From positions 1-64,000 of the forward strand of contig DAOPPX010000009.1 in NCBI GenBank assembly GCA_035358715.1: a DNA stretch of 64,000 bases. The letters run 5' to 3'. Each line of letters opens with the position of its first letter. Within the stretch, counting starts at the first letter, position 1. A program made the position numbers and the translations under genes. The notes under the pieces are model-generated. The model was not told the DNA's origin and did not search any database. It saw only the letters and a program-made list of their open reading frames with translations. The stretch comes from UBA8199 sp035358715 (lineage in GTDB: Bacteria > Verrucomicrobiota > Verrucomicrobiia > Limisphaerales > UBA8199). Below are positions 52,759 through 62,903 of the stretch, piece by piece.

Positions 52759-52944
52759 CACTACCGCGGCGCGATCCCACAACATCGAGTTCAGGGCGTT
52801 CTGCAAGGTCCCGCTTAGTGACGGCGAGCCGGCGGCCAACTCAGGGCGGTGAGCCTGCGAAACCGTGGGGCAATTGACCGGACCTGGAGTAGTTCTGACG
52901 GCGACCGGCCGGCATTTGCTCCAGGTGCGGACGCGTTGCACCGC

Positions 52945-54366
52945 TTATGCTCCTCCTCGCGGCCAGAAGCGAATCCAGAAGCGCTGGGGAGATTCAATCA
53001 GGATTTCGCGGAGGAGCTCTTCCATGCTGACGGCTTCGGGTTCGTGAAGCCGGCGGGCGAGGGCCAGGGTGACCGTAAAAGCGAGCGCTGCCGCGGCGAA
53101 GAAGACGGTGTAGCGGTTCCATGCCAAACCGAGCCAGACTGGGGATCGGGCGCCGACGGCGTCAATGAGCAATCCCCAGCCGATGGGGGCCAGGCCGAGG
53201 GTGACGTTGCCGATGGTGGAGTAGATGGCGAAGAAGTGGTTGCGGCCCATGACCGGGATGATGGCCATGGCAAGGCGGGTATTGGCCATCTGGATGAGCG
53301 CGGCCAGCAGTCCCATCAGGAACTGGAGCACAAGGATGCCGACCAACTTCACCTCGAAGACGCCGCCAGAGAGGGAAACCCACCCTCCAAGCACAGCCAC
53401 CCAACCGGCAAAACAAAAGGTCAGCACGGGTTTGCTGCCAAGGTGATCGAGCCGCGAGCCGAGCAGCCAGAGGCTGCTGAGGCCGCCCAGAAAGGCACTG
53501 GAGTTGACGAGGAGTATCTGGCCTTCGGACAAGGTCGTCTGGCTCTTAAGGAAAGCGACGACAAAGGCGGTCAGCCCGCCATAGGCAACGGAGTAGCCCA
53601 CCAGAGTGCAAAGGAGCTTCTTGAAAGGGGCGTAGCGAATCATCTCCAGCCAGGGCACGCGGCCTTTGGAGGCGCGCGTTTCCTCTGGCATCGCGGCGTC
53701 GGGGATGCGGTTAAGGAAGGCGAGGCTGACGGCGCCCATGATGGCGCTGAAAGCGAAAAGGCCGGCGAATTGCCACGAGCGCGTCTGGCCGCTGAGGCAA
53801 GCGCCCGCGATCAGGAAGGTGATGAGGCTCGCGCAGCTCTGGACGGCGGAATCCCGGGCGAGGTACTTCCCGCGCAACGGGGCTGGAACCAGGGCGGTAA
53901 TCCACGGGAGCCAGGCGCAACTGGAGATGCCCCGGGAGAGGTTGAAACCGAACAGCAGCATCAGCAGCAGCGCGAGCCGGGTCTCCTGTTTGAGGAAAAA
54001 GCCGGTGAGCGGCACCAGGGCCATGGCGAAAATGAACATGACGCGCGTGCCCCACCCCGCGTAGACGAAGCGTTTGAAGCCCAGCCGGGGAATATGGCTG
54101 GCGGCAGGGATTTGGAAGATGACCAGCAGGGGCATCATGCCCGCAATGATGCCGAGCACGGTGGCGCTGGCGCCGAGGGTCTTGGCGTAGAGGACCATCG
54201 GGCTGTTGAGCACAATCTGGTAGGAGAATGCATTGAAGATGGAGAACAGATAGGCATGGTGCAGGCCGGGAGGGAAGGAGGGCGCGTCCGCTCCTGGCGG
54301 GTTCAAGCTGTCTGTGTGGTGCCTGGCCATAATGCCCGAGCTCAGTCTCTCAATCGGACCAAACAT
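52945..54366 (-). CDS. major facilitator superfamily transporter
   Basis: A 473-residue inner-membrane protein with about 12 hydrophobic helices in two halves. LFSIFNAFSYQIVLNSPMVL opens the first, GAVSLAFLNRIPD lies at the cytoplasmic centre, and LLCTLVGYSVAYGGLTAFVV the second half. Charged loops such as RGKYLARDSAVQ after the fourth helix resemble the MFS intracellular loop. The substrate cannot be read; the protein does not resemble drug-exporter motif A clearly. It starts at ATG 54366 or possibly ATG 54330. It lies 86 bases downstream of the PPi-PFK gene on the same strand and may be co-transcribed. Confidence 0.85.
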   Translation of the reverse strand: MFGPIERLSSGIMARHHTDSLNPPGADAPSFPPGLHHAYLFSIFNAFSYQIVLNSPMVLYAKTLGASATVLGIIAGMMPLLVIFQIPAASHIPRLGFKRFVYAGWGTRVMFIFAMALVPLTGFFLKQETRLALLLMLLFGFNLSRGISSCAWLPWITALVPAPLRGKYLARDSAVQSCASLITFLIAGACLSGQTRSWQFAGLFAFSAIMGAVSLAFLNRIPDAAMPEETRASKGRVPWLEMIRYAPFKKLLCTLVGYSVAYGGLTAFVVAFLKSQTTLSEGQILLVNSSAFLGGLSSLWLLGSRLDHLGSKPVLTFCFAGWVAVLGGWVSLSGGVFEVKLVGILVLQFLMGLLAALIQMANTRLAMAIIPVMGRNHFFAIYSTIGNVTLGLAPIGWGLLIDAVGARSPVWLGLAWNRYTVFFAAAALAFTVTLALARRLHEPEAVSMEELLREILIESPQRFWIRFWPRGGA

Positions 54367-54452
54367 GGCCCGAGTTGCGCGGCCATGCGAATCAAAAGCG
54401 GATGCCGCGGCGAGGCATCCCCGCTCTGGGAAATCAGAACCGCAGGGCTATT

Positions 54453-55736
54453 TCAGCCCTCGCGCGGCGGGAGCTTCTTCTCTACCTTGGTCTTCTCCAA
54501 CACCACGTACTTGGGCAGGCCGCCTTCTGTCGGGCACTTGACTTCGCCTTCGATCAACGGCTGAGCGTAGGCAACGAACTTCTCGTTGGGCAGGTAACCG
54601 TCTTCGCTGATCCAGTCGCGCGGAATGAAGTGTTCGACGTTGGCGATGTCGCCCAGCGGCTGCAGGCCTGTGGCCCACTGAACCGAGCCGTCAGGCTGCG
54701 GGGTCCGGACGATTTTGACCATGTAGCCGCTCTCGCCGGCGATGGCGGCCTTGACGGCGGCTTCGCCGCAGGCAAAGGCGTTGGTGGCATCGGTCAAGCT
54801 CGCGCAATGCGCGGCGGCACGCTGCGCGTAGCCGAGCAGCACGGTGCGGGTCTTGGTATTGAGCTTGCCCTGCACCAATTCTTTCAACTTCTGGGCCGCT
54901 CCCGCAAGCACCGGGTGGCCAAACGCATCCAGCCGGGTCTTGTCGGCGCCCACTTCCTTCCCCGAGGTGTCTTTGATCCCTTCCCCAACGACTACGACGC
55001 AGTAATTATAGGCGGCTACGGTTTCTTTTACCTTGGCGAGGAACTTCTCCTCCTCGAGAGGCAGTTCGGGCAGCAGGATGATATGGGGCGGGTTAGCGGG
55101 GTTGCCGCGCTTGGCCAGGACGGTGCCGGCGGCGATCCAGCCTGCCGAACGGCCCATCACTTCAATGATGCAGCAGGAGCCGTCGTCGGTCGCCATGCTG
55201 CCCACGTCCAAGCCAACTTCGGTGACTGTGATGGCGTTGTACTTGATAACCGAGCCATAGCCTGGGCAGTTGTCCGTGTGCGGCAGGTCGTTGTCAATGG
55301 TCTTGGGCACGCCGAGGACGCGGAGCACGTAATTTCGCTTGATGGCTTCCTCGTGAATCTTGTGCGACGTGTCCTGGGAGTCGTTGCCGCCGATGTAGGC
55401 GAAGTAGCGGATGTTGTGGGCTTCAAACACCTGGAAGAGCCGGTCCATGTCTTTGGCGGCTTTCTCGGGCTTCTTCTTGAAGTCAATCTTGTAGCGGCAC
55501 GTGCCGAGCGCCGCGGCGGGCGTGTATCTGAGGCCCTCTATGGTCCGGGCGCGCTCCTCGTTAATGTCTATCAGTTCCTCGTTGAGGATGCCAAAGATGC
55601 CATTGGCGCCCCCGTAGATTTCCTCAATACAGTCATTCCGGCCCGCTTCCTGAATCACACCGGCCAAACTGGCGTTGATGACGGACGTCGGCCCGCCGGA
55701 TTGCGCCACTAACAAATTTCCAACTAGTTCTGGCAT
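54453..55736 (-). CDS. pfp: pyrophosphate-dependent 6-phosphofructokinase
   Basis: A 427-residue cytoplasmic enzyme that reversibly phosphorylates fructose 6-phosphate using PPi, serving glycolysis and gluconeogenesis. AQSGGPTSVINASLAG is the N-terminal phosphate-binding loop. GGNDS (116-120) stands where ATP-dependent enzymes have GGDGT, and PKTIDND (144-150) holds the catalytic Asp region. MGRSAGWIAA provides the substrate-binding Arg. The GGNDS form and the length favour the PPi-type (PfkA clade B/long form). It is divergent from the GH127 gene; the ~190-base gap between them should hold both promoters. Confidence 0.93.
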   Translation of the reverse strand: MPELVGNLLVAQSGGPTSVINASLAGVIQEAGRNDCIEEIYGGANGIFGILNEELIDINEERARTIEGLRYTPAAALGTCRYKIDFKKKPEKAAKDMDRLFQVFEAHNIRYFAYIGGNDSQDTSHKIHEEAIKRNYVLRVLGVPKTIDNDLPHTDNCPGYGSVIKYNAITVTEVGLDVGSMATDDGSCCIIEVMGRSAGWIAAGTVLAKRGNPANPPHIILLPELPLEEEKFLAKVKETVAAYNYCVVVVGEGIKDTSGKEVGADKTRLDAFGHPVLAGAAQKLKELVQGKLNTKTRTVLLGYAQRAAAHCASLTDATNAFACGEAAVKAAIAGESGYMVKIVRTPQPDGSVQWATGLQPLGDIANVEHFIPRDWISEDGYLPNEKFVAYAQPLIEGEVKCPTEGGLPKYVVLEKTKVEKKLPPREG

Positions 55737-55925
55737 AATATTCCAATCGCGTTTTCGTCGAGCTGAACCCGATCAGCCCTCAGTCTTTGGAAGACCTTCC
55801 AAATTCGGAGTGCAACCCTGCCAGCAAACCTCGCGCCTGTCAAAGGCGAAATCGAGGGCCGGCACCCGTCGCTTGCACGAAGAGGATTGACAGATTCGCG
55901 GCGAGCCAGACTATGAGCCGCTGAA

Positions 55926-58433
55926 GTGAGAAACGCTATGCGCTCGAAATGCAACATTGAGTTGGCGGATTGGCAGCGCCGGAGTCATCCCTGCGCGGAA
56001 CAAAGCACGGCCACCCTCGCCCCCGCCAGCAGCCCGCGAAGCAAATCCTGGACCTGGCTGCCGGTGCTGCTCGGCTCGATGCTGCTGCCTGGAGTCTGCG
56101 CGGCTGCCCCAGGGCAAACACTGCTCAAACTTGACCCCGTGCCGTTTAACGATGTTACCATCAAGGATTCATTCTGGGCGCCGCGGCGCGAGACGAACCG
56201 CATAGCCAGCATTCCCTTCAGCCTGCAGAAGCTGGAGGAAGCTGGCAATATCGAGGACATCCGGCTGGCGGGCCGCGGCGCGACAAACGGCTTTCGAGGG
56301 CCGGTCTTCATGGATTCAGACCTCTATAAGGCCCTCGAGGCCGCGGCCTACTCGATTGCCACACACCCCGACCCGGCGCTCGAAAAGCAACTGGACGACA
56401 TCATCCGTCTGCTCGCCGCGGCGCAGCAGCCCGACGGCTACCTCAACAGCTATTTCACCGTCAAGGAGCCCGCTAAACGCTGGACCAACCTTCGCGACTG
56501 GCACGAGCTTTATTGCGCCGGCCACTTGTTCGAGGCGGCTGTGGCGCATTACCAAGCCACCGGCAAGACCAACTTCCTGAACATCGCCACCCGCTTCGCG
56601 GACAATATTGACTCGGTGTTTGGGCCGCCGCCCAAGCGGGCGGGCTACCCCGGGCATCCGGAGATCGAACTGGCCCTGGTGAAGCTGTGGCGCGCCACCG
56701 GCAACACACGCTACCTCGACCTGGCACGGTTCTTTGTTGAGACACGGGGCCGGAGGTTCTTCGCCACCGAACACAACATCCCGCTCGACAAGTACGACGG
56801 TTCCTACTTTCAGGACGATGTGCCGATCTGGGATCACCAGAACATCAAGGGGCATGCCGTGCGGGCGGCCTACCTGATGTCGGGCACCACGGACGTGGCG
56901 GCGCAGACGGGCGACGAGCGCCTGCTGGCGATGCTCGACCGGGTTTGGCGCAACACCACCGAGCGCAATCAATACCTCACCGGGGGCATTGGCCCCAGCG
57001 CGCACAATGAGGGCTTCACCGTGGACTACGACCTGCCCAACCTTACCGCGTATCAGGAAACCTGCGCCACCATCGCGCTGGCGCAGTGGGCGCATCGCCT
57101 AGCCCTGCTCTACGGCGAGGCACGCTACGCCGACGCGCTGGAACGCGCGCTCTACAATGGCGTGCTCTCGGGCGTTTCCCAGGACGGCACGAAGTTTTTC
57201 TACGTCAACCCCCTCGAAAGCGCCGGCACCCATCATCGCTCCCCGTGGTTCGGCTGCGCCTGCTGCCCGCCGAACGTAACGCGCACGCTCGCCGCCTTGG
57301 GCGGCTATGCTTATGCCGCCAGCGCAGGTTCGCTTTACGTCAACCTCTACATCCAGGGCAGCGCCCGCGCGAGGGTGGGGGAAACGGCGGTGGGCTTGAA
57401 GGTGACGACCGACTACCCGTGGGACGGCAAAGTGGCGTTGGAGGTGGCGCCTGCCACACGGACCAGGTTCGCTCTCCGGCTGCGCGTGCCTGGCTGGTGT
57501 GCCAACCCGGCTGTTCGGGTCAACGGCCGCGCCCGGCGCGACCCGCTTATCGAGCGCGGCTACTGGGTCCTTGAGCAGGAATGGGCGCGCGGCGACCGGG
57601 TGGAGCTGGATTTGCCGATGCCCGTCCAGCGGTTCACTGCCAACCCTAACGTGAAGACCAATCACGGACTCGCAGCCATTCAGCGCGGACCCATTGTGTA
57701 TTGCGTCGAACAATGCGATCACAGCGAGCCGATCGAGGCGCTTTGGCTGCCGCCAGAGGCAGAGCTCAAGGCGGTGCGGGCACCCGGCTTGTTGGGAGGC
57801 GTGGTGACCGTGACCGGCGAGGCTCGCGCTGCTTCTCCGCAGAAGTGGGGCCGCGTCCTTTACCAGCCGCTGGCTCCCTCCCGCCGTGTCGCCCTTAGGG
57901 CGATTCCTTACTACGCCTGGGACAACCGCCAGGCCGGCCCTATGAAAGTGTGGCTGCCTGTCTCGCCGCCGGCGCTGCCGGCTCGCGGATTGGAAGCCCG
58001 GGCGAAGGTCACCATGAGTTTTGTCAGCGACAACTGCCGGCCGCAGGGCATCAACGACGGTCTGGCGCCGAAGAACAGTGCCGAGCAGCCGGCGGCCTGC
58101 AGCCACTGGTGGCCGCACAAAGGCACCGGCGAGTGGGCTCAATATACCTGGCAGACCCCTGTGCAAATCAGCAGCGCAAAGGTCTATTGGTTTGATGACA
58201 CCGGCCGCGGCGAATGCCGCCTGCCCGCCTCGTGGCGCATCGAGCACCTGGATCAGGGTGCCTGGAAAGCCGTCACGACCACGGAAACCTACCCGGTTGC
58301 CATAGACCAATGGTGCGCGGTGCGTTTTGCGCCCGTCAGGACCACGGCGCTGCGGCTGGTCGTCCAACTTGCTCCCGGCTTCGCCTCCGGCGTTCACGAG
58401 TGGAAAGTGGACGAGCCGGACGACCCGCAATAG
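55926..58433 (+). CDS. GH127 beta-L-arabinofuranosidase-like protein with C-terminal beta-sandwich domain
   Basis: An 835-residue secreted protein. The N-terminus has a basic stretch then a hydrophobic signal (WLPVLLGSMLLPGVCAAA). The GH127 (DUF1680) (alpha/alpha)6 domain follows, with the Zn/Cys catalytic set visible: YQETCATIA gives E378 and C380, and WFGCACCPPN gives C444, C446 and C447, matching E338, C340, C415, C417 and C418 of characterised HypBA1. GH127 enzymes release L-arabinofuranose from plant glycans. The last ~140 residues (ASGVHEWKV at the end) resemble a discoidin-like beta-sandwich. The start is ATG 55926 or 55938. The lipoprotein hydrolase starts 14 bases downstream. Confidence 0.9.
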   Translation: MRNAMRSKCNIELADWQRRSHPCAEQSTATLAPASSPRSKSWTWLPVLLGSMLLPGVCAAAPGQTLLKLDPVPFNDVTIKDSFWAPRRETNRIASIPFSLQKLEEAGNIEDIRLAGRGATNGFRGPVFMDSDLYKALEAAAYSIATHPDPALEKQLDDIIRLLAAAQQPDGYLNSYFTVKEPAKRWTNLRDWHELYCAGHLFEAAVAHYQATGKTNFLNIATRFADNIDSVFGPPPKRAGYPGHPEIELALVKLWRATGNTRYLDLARFFVETRGRRFFATEHNIPLDKYDGSYFQDDVPIWDHQNIKGHAVRAAYLMSGTTDVAAQTGDERLLAMLDRVWRNTTERNQYLTGGIGPSAHNEGFTVDYDLPNLTAYQETCATIALAQWAHRLALLYGEARYADALERALYNGVLSGVSQDGTKFFYVNPLESAGTHHRSPWFGCACCPPNVTRTLAALGGYAYAASAGSLYVNLYIQGSARARVGETAVGLKVTTDYPWDGKVALEVAPATRTRFALRLRVPGWCANPAVRVNGRARRDPLIERGYWVLEQEWARGDRVELDLPMPVQRFTANPNVKTNHGLAAIQRGPIVYCVEQCDHSEPIEALWLPPEAELKAVRAPGLLGGVVTVTGEARAASPQKWGRVLYQPLAPSRRVALRAIPYYAWDNRQAGPMKVWLPVSPPALPARGLEARAKVTMSFVSDNCRPQGINDGLAPKNSAEQPAACSHWWPHKGTGEWAQYTWQTPVQISSAKVYWFDDTGRGECRLPASWRIEHLDQGAWKAVTTTETYPVAIDQWCAVRFAPVRTTALRLVVQLAPGFASGVHEWKVDEPDDPQ

Positions 58434-58447
58434 CTGAGATCGCCCCC

Positions 58448-59572
58448 ATGAAAGCCATCCGTGTCTTGCTTCCCGCTGCGGCTGCCGCCGCCCTCGTCCT
58501 GGTGCTGCTCGTTGCCTGCCGGACCTCCCGCCAGCCGGAACCGGCTGCCGCCCTCGAGCGATTGCCCCACACTAACCTGCTGGTCTTCCACAATCCCAAG
58601 GGCGGAATCTCCCCGGTCAAGTCCAAGTCCGATTGGGAGCATCGCCGCGCCGAGATACTGCGCGGCATGACCGAAGTGATGGGGCCGCTGCCAGGGCCGG
58701 AGCGGTGGTGCCCCTTCGACCTGCGCACGGAGGAACAAACCAATTGCGGCTCCTACACCCGCATGTTGATCACCTATGCCTCCGAGCCCGGCTCGCGTGT
58801 GCCCGCCTATCTGCTGGTGCCGAACGCAGCCATCACCGGCACGGAGAGACTGCCCGGCATCCTGGCGCTGCACCCGACGGAACAGAATCGCGGCCACCGG
58901 GTCCTGGTAGAGCAAATGAGCGGCAAATACCGCGCTTATGGGCGCGATTTGGCGGAGCTCGGCTACGTCGTAATCGCCCCCGCTTATCCCCTCATGGCCA
59001 ACTACCAGCCCGACCTCAAGTCACTCGGCTACCAGAGCGGCACAATGAAGGCCATTCATGATAACATCCGCGCCCTGGACCTTTTGGAAACACTGCCCTT
59101 TGTGCGGAAGGGCAAGTTCGGCGCCATTGGCCATTCCCTGGGTGGACACAACGCTATCTACACAGCCGTCTTCGAGCCGCGCATCGGGGTGGTGGTTTCC
59201 AGTTGCGGCTTTGACTCTTATTCCGCCTACTACGGCGGTGACCCAGCCCACTGGCAGCTTGAGCGCGGGTGGTGCCAAACACGCTACATGCCCCGGCTGG
59301 CGGACTATCGCGGACGCCTGACGGAAATCCCCTTCGACTTCTACGAACTCATCGCCGCCCTCGCGCCCCGGCCCCTGTTTGTCAACGCCCCGCTCCGCGA
59401 CGCCAACTTCAGTCAGCCGAATGTGGACGCCATTCTGACCGCCGCTGCCGCTGTCTATCGGCTTTACCACGTGCCAAAGGTGCTCCAGGCGGCGTATCCG
59501 GATTGTGACCACGACTTCCCCCCCGAGGTGCGCGAGGCCGCCTACGGTTTCCTCGGCCAGCACTTGCGCTGA
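58448..59572 (+). CDS. alpha/beta hydrolase lipoprotein, acetyl-esterase type
   Basis: A 374-residue exported lipoprotein: the hydrophobic segment VLLPAAAAAALVLVLLVAC ends in a lipobox LVAC at residue 24. The hydrolase domain shows PGILALHPTEQNRG, a lid region, and the nucleophile elbow IGHSLGGHN. Downstream SSCGFDSYSAYYGG and DCDHDFPPEVRE supply candidate Asp and His residues. Related proteins include acetyl xylan esterases and dienelactone-hydrolase-like enzymes. It starts 14 bases after GH127, so the two probably act together on a decorated arabinose-containing glycan. Confidence 0.82.
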   Translation: MKAIRVLLPAAAAAALVLVLLVACRTSRQPEPAAALERLPHTNLLVFHNPKGGISPVKSKSDWEHRRAEILRGMTEVMGPLPGPERWCPFDLRTEEQTNCGSYTRMLITYASEPGSRVPAYLLVPNAAITGTERLPGILALHPTEQNRGHRVLVEQMSGKYRAYGRDLAELGYVVIAPAYPLMANYQPDLKSLGYQSGTMKAIHDNIRALDLLETLPFVRKGKFGAIGHSLGGHNAIYTAVFEPRIGVVVSSCGFDSYSAYYGGDPAHWQLERGWCQTRYMPRLADYRGRLTEIPFDFYELIAALAPRPLFVNAPLRDANFSQPNVDAILTAAAAVYRLYHVPKVLQAAYPDCDHDFPPEVREAAYGFLGQHLR

Positions 59573-59791
59573 ACCCCTTCGGAGCGGCGCTGAAGCCTCG
59601 GGCGTGGTCTTCGTCGCGGGGCCGTTCAAGGCGTTTTACCTTTCCAATGGGGCCCGGTTGGACGAAGCTTGGAATGTGAGCGCCTGGCGCTGGACCAACG
59701 GAATCCCGCGCGGCCAAGCCGCAACTGTTCCATTTGACTACCGCTAAGAGTGCGAAATGACGCAAGAGAACCACCGCAGCGAGCACACCGA

Positions 59792-62689
59792 ATGACCCGG
59801 TTAACTCACCTGATCGTCCGAGCGCTGGACTGCATGATCCAGTCCTATCATCGGTGTCTTCCGCCTGGTTTGCGGGTTCGGTGGGTCTTCCCGGCAACCC
59901 TTTTGCTAGCGTGGCCCGCTTGGGCCGCCGAGACGCCCCCCGACTCAAATGCCCCGCCCGGCGGATTGTCGGGACGGTCCACCAATGTGACGGCCGGGTT
60001 CCGCCTCAAACCGGGGTTCCGCCTGGAGTTGGTCGCCGCCGAACCGCGGATCGCCGTGCCGGTGGCCATCGCGTTCGACGAGAAGGGGCGCCTGTTCGTG
60101 GCCGAAACGCGGGAAGCCGGCTCTCCGCGCGACACCAACGCGCCGGCCGGCCGCATCCGGGTGCTTGAGGATCCCGACGGCACCGGCGAATTCCGGTCGA
60201 GCAAGGTCTATGCGGATAACCTGGCGTCGGCCTCGGCAGTGGCGTGCTACGCGGGCGGGGTGTTCGTTGCCGCCGGCTCCAACATCCTCTACTTGAAGGA
60301 CACCTTGACCAATGGCATAGCCAACCTCAGCAATGTCGTGTTCAGCGGGTTCGGCGGCACCAACACGCTCGGGGCGGAGGTGGTTCCGCACAACTTCAAC
60401 TGGGGCCTGGACAACCGCATTCACGCCGCCGGTGTGGGGACAGATCCGGCATTGCCGAGCCGGTGTTTTTCCTTCGATCCTCACGGCCTCACCATTGCGG
60501 CCGGTGGGGGTGGCGCGGAAACCGGCCTGGCATTGGACAACTGGGGCCGGGAGTTGGTCTGCGATTTGACGCGCCCTCTGCGGCGGTCACTCTTGCCGCT
60601 TCGCTACCGGGAACGCAACCTGTTCTTCCCGGCACCGCCCGAGGTGGCCGATGTGCTCGGCCCGGCTACGCCGGTCTTCCGGCTCATCTCGGCCGGAGCG
60701 CCTCAACCAACGAACGTGCTCGCCGCCACCTGGCTGACGAACGCGCGAAGCTGCGTCGTTTATCGCGGCAACGCTTTCCCCTCGAACTTCCTCGGCAACG
60801 CGTTCATTGCTGATGCGTCGGCTCGTGTCATCCATCGGGCGGTGCTGCGCGAGGCGGGGCTGCGGTTGACGGCGAGCCGGGCGCCGGAGGATGCGCGCAC
60901 CGAGTTTCTGATGTCCGAAGATCCGGCGTTCCGGCCGGTGCAAATCGTCAACGGCCCGGACGGCGTGCTCTACGTCGTGGACGCGCAAGACGGCGGCACA
61001 GCCGGGCGAATTTACCGCATTGTGCCGCAGGGCTTCAAACCGGTCAAACTCGCCCGGCTTGGCAGGGCGACGACCGCCGAGCTGGTGGCCTACCTCTCGC
61101 ACCCAAACGGGTGGCACCGCGACACCGCCGCGCGGTTGCTCTACGAGCGGCGCGACCCGGCGGCAGCGAAACCCCTGGCGAGCATGTTCAGCTACTCCCG
61201 GGACCCGCTGGCGCGTTTGCACGCCCTGCGCGCGCTCGATGGAATGGGCGCACTGAGCCAGGAACAACTCCTTCGCGCGCTGCGCGACAGGGATGAGCGG
61301 ATCCGGGAGCAGGCCGTGCTGATGGCCGAGCAGCCGGCCCGGCGCGGCACCCTTGCCGACGCCACCTGGCGGCAGCTCAAGTTGCTGGCAGCCGACCCTT
61401 CAATGCGCGTCCGCTACCAGCTCGCGCTGACGATGGGGGAAATCCGGATGCCCGACCGTCCCCGGGTGCTGGCGGACATGCTCATGGACACGACCGACCA
61501 CCCATTGATGCAGGCGGCGGTCTTCAGTTCGCTGGCCGACGGAGCGGCGGAGGTGTTGGTCGCCCTGGCCAGTAGCGGGCAGGTTCGGGATAGCATCCCG
61601 GGGCGGGAACTGTTGGAACGGCTGGCGATTATGATCGGCGTCCAGGGCAAGGCGGGTGAAATCGCGCGGGTAATCGAGTTTGCGGACCAAACGCCGCGGG
61701 AGTCAGCGCGGGCATTGCCGGCACTGGCGGCGGTGGGCGAGGGCTTGCGCCGGGCTGGCATTTCATTGACACAAATGAACCCGCAGGGCCCGCTGCCACG
61801 CTTTTACACGGAGGCGTTGAACGTAACGCCGAATAGCCTGTTTCCAGAGACAGTGCGGCTCGGGGCGATACGGTTGCTGCCCTCCTGCCCCTACACCTAC
61901 TCTCAGACGGCCGATTTCCTGTTGATGCTGGTTGGGTCGGGACAGTCGGAAGCCATCCGGTCCGCCGCCATTGCCACCCTGGGCAGCTACGACGATCCGC
62001 AGGTGTCCGCTTCCCTGATTCGGCGCTGGCGAGCACTGACGCCGCGCTTGCGCAAGGACGCAGGAGCCGCATTGCTAAGCCGCGCCGACCGCCTGGGGTT
62101 TGTTCTGGACGCGGTGGAAGACGGCAACATTGACCGCGCGGACCTTTCGGACGACCAGGTGAACCTGCTGCGACTCTATCCCGAGCCGGCGATTGCCGAG
62201 CGCGCTGTCCGACTGCTTGGATTGCTGCGGGCGCAGCGGCCTGAAGCGGTGGAGAGTTTCAAGGCGGCACTGAGGGCGCGCGGCGCAGTGGCCCGCGGTC
62301 GGCAGGTTTTCCTGGCGCGCTGCGCGGCCTGCCATCAGCCTGACAACGCCGCACCCGGCATCGGCCCTGAACTGGCCACGGTGCGGATGCACGGCAGGGA
62401 ACGGGCCATGACGGCCATCCTGGAACCAAACGCGGCGGTCCGGCCCGGCTACGAAACTTACCTGGCCGGGACTGTTGCGGGCGAACTGTTCTGGGGCCTC
62501 CTGCGCGGGGATAACACCGCGACCATCACCCTCCAGCAGCCCGATGGGAGGCAGGTGGTATTACAGCGCTCGAACATACAATACCTCGAGCCCCAGCCGT
62601 GGTCGCTCATGCCCGAAGAGCTGACCGACGATCTCAATCCGCAGGGCATGGCGGATCTGCTCGAACACGTTACCGCCGCCCCGCGCTAG
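59792..62689 (+). CDS. PVC-type membrane-bound dehydrogenase with C-terminal haem c domain
   Basis: A 965-residue exported protein of the type abundant in Planctomycetes and Verrucomicrobia. A hydrophobic segment (VFPATLLLAWPAWAAE) precedes a glucose/sorbosone-dehydrogenase-like beta-propeller at ~70-420 (FRLELVAAEPRIAVPVAIAF, VQIVNGPDGVLYVVDAQDGG). HEAT-like helical repeats follow at ~430-830. The C-terminal haem c motif CAACH (C844, C847, H848) lies in RGRQVFLARCAACHQ. These proteins probably oxidise sugars in the periplasm and pass electrons through haem. The start is ATG 59792; GTG 59750 and ATG 59834 are alternatives. Confidence 0.88.
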   Translation: MTRLTHLIVRALDCMIQSYHRCLPPGLRVRWVFPATLLLAWPAWAAETPPDSNAPPGGLSGRSTNVTAGFRLKPGFRLELVAAEPRIAVPVAIAFDEKGRLFVAETREAGSPRDTNAPAGRIRVLEDPDGTGEFRSSKVYADNLASASAVACYAGGVFVAAGSNILYLKDTLTNGIANLSNVVFSGFGGTNTLGAEVVPHNFNWGLDNRIHAAGVGTDPALPSRCFSFDPHGLTIAAGGGGAETGLALDNWGRELVCDLTRPLRRSLLPLRYRERNLFFPAPPEVADVLGPATPVFRLISAGAPQPTNVLAATWLTNARSCVVYRGNAFPSNFLGNAFIADASARVIHRAVLREAGLRLTASRAPEDARTEFLMSEDPAFRPVQIVNGPDGVLYVVDAQDGGTAGRIYRIVPQGFKPVKLARLGRATTAELVAYLSHPNGWHRDTAARLLYERRDPAAAKPLASMFSYSRDPLARLHALRALDGMGALSQEQLLRALRDRDERIREQAVLMAEQPARRGTLADATWRQLKLLAADPSMRVRYQLALTMGEIRMPDRPRVLADMLMDTTDHPLMQAAVFSSLADGAAEVLVALASSGQVRDSIPGRELLERLAIMIGVQGKAGEIARVIEFADQTPRESARALPALAAVGEGLRRAGISLTQMNPQGPLPRFYTEALNVTPNSLFPETVRLGAIRLLPSCPYTYSQTADFLLMLVGSGQSEAIRSAAIATLGSYDDPQVSASLIRRWRALTPRLRKDAGAALLSRADRLGFVLDAVEDGNIDRADLSDDQVNLLRLYPEPAIAERAVRLLGLLRAQRPEAVESFKAALRARGAVARGRQVFLARCAACHQPDNAAPGIGPELATVRMHGRERAMTAILEPNAAVRPGYETYLAGTVAGELFWGLLRGDNTATITLQQPDGRQVVLQRSNIQYLEPQPWSLMPEELTDDLNPQGMADLLEHVTAAPR

Positions 62690-62707
62690 CCTCAGACCAC
62701 CATCGCT

Positions 62708-62818
62708 CCTCCGTCCTTCCTCCGTTGCTCCTCCGTCCTACCTCCCACCGCCCGGTCGGAGGTAGGACGGAGGAGCAACGGAGGAGCAACGGAGGAAGGA
62801 CGGAGGAAGGACGGAGGA
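62708..62818. repeat. phased 11-base tandem repeats forming a hairpin (array 2)
   Basis: The left arm has CCTCCG-type blocks beginning at 62708, 62719, 62730 and 62741. The right arm has CGGAGG blocks at 62757, 62768, 62779, 62790, 62801 and 62812. Every step is exactly 11 bases; the five-base spacers are AGCAA, AAGGA or TAGGA. The arms are complementary around a short centre (about 62747-62756). The architecture matches array 1 at 33373, though the unit sequence is unrelated. It lies between convergent genes. Confidence 0.85.
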
Positions 62819-62903
62819 ACCACGGCTGAGGGACGGGGTGTGGCGGGGGGGGGAAGTAGATTCCCATCGTTTCCAACGGGGCAGGATGGCCGGGTCTTCG
62901 TGG

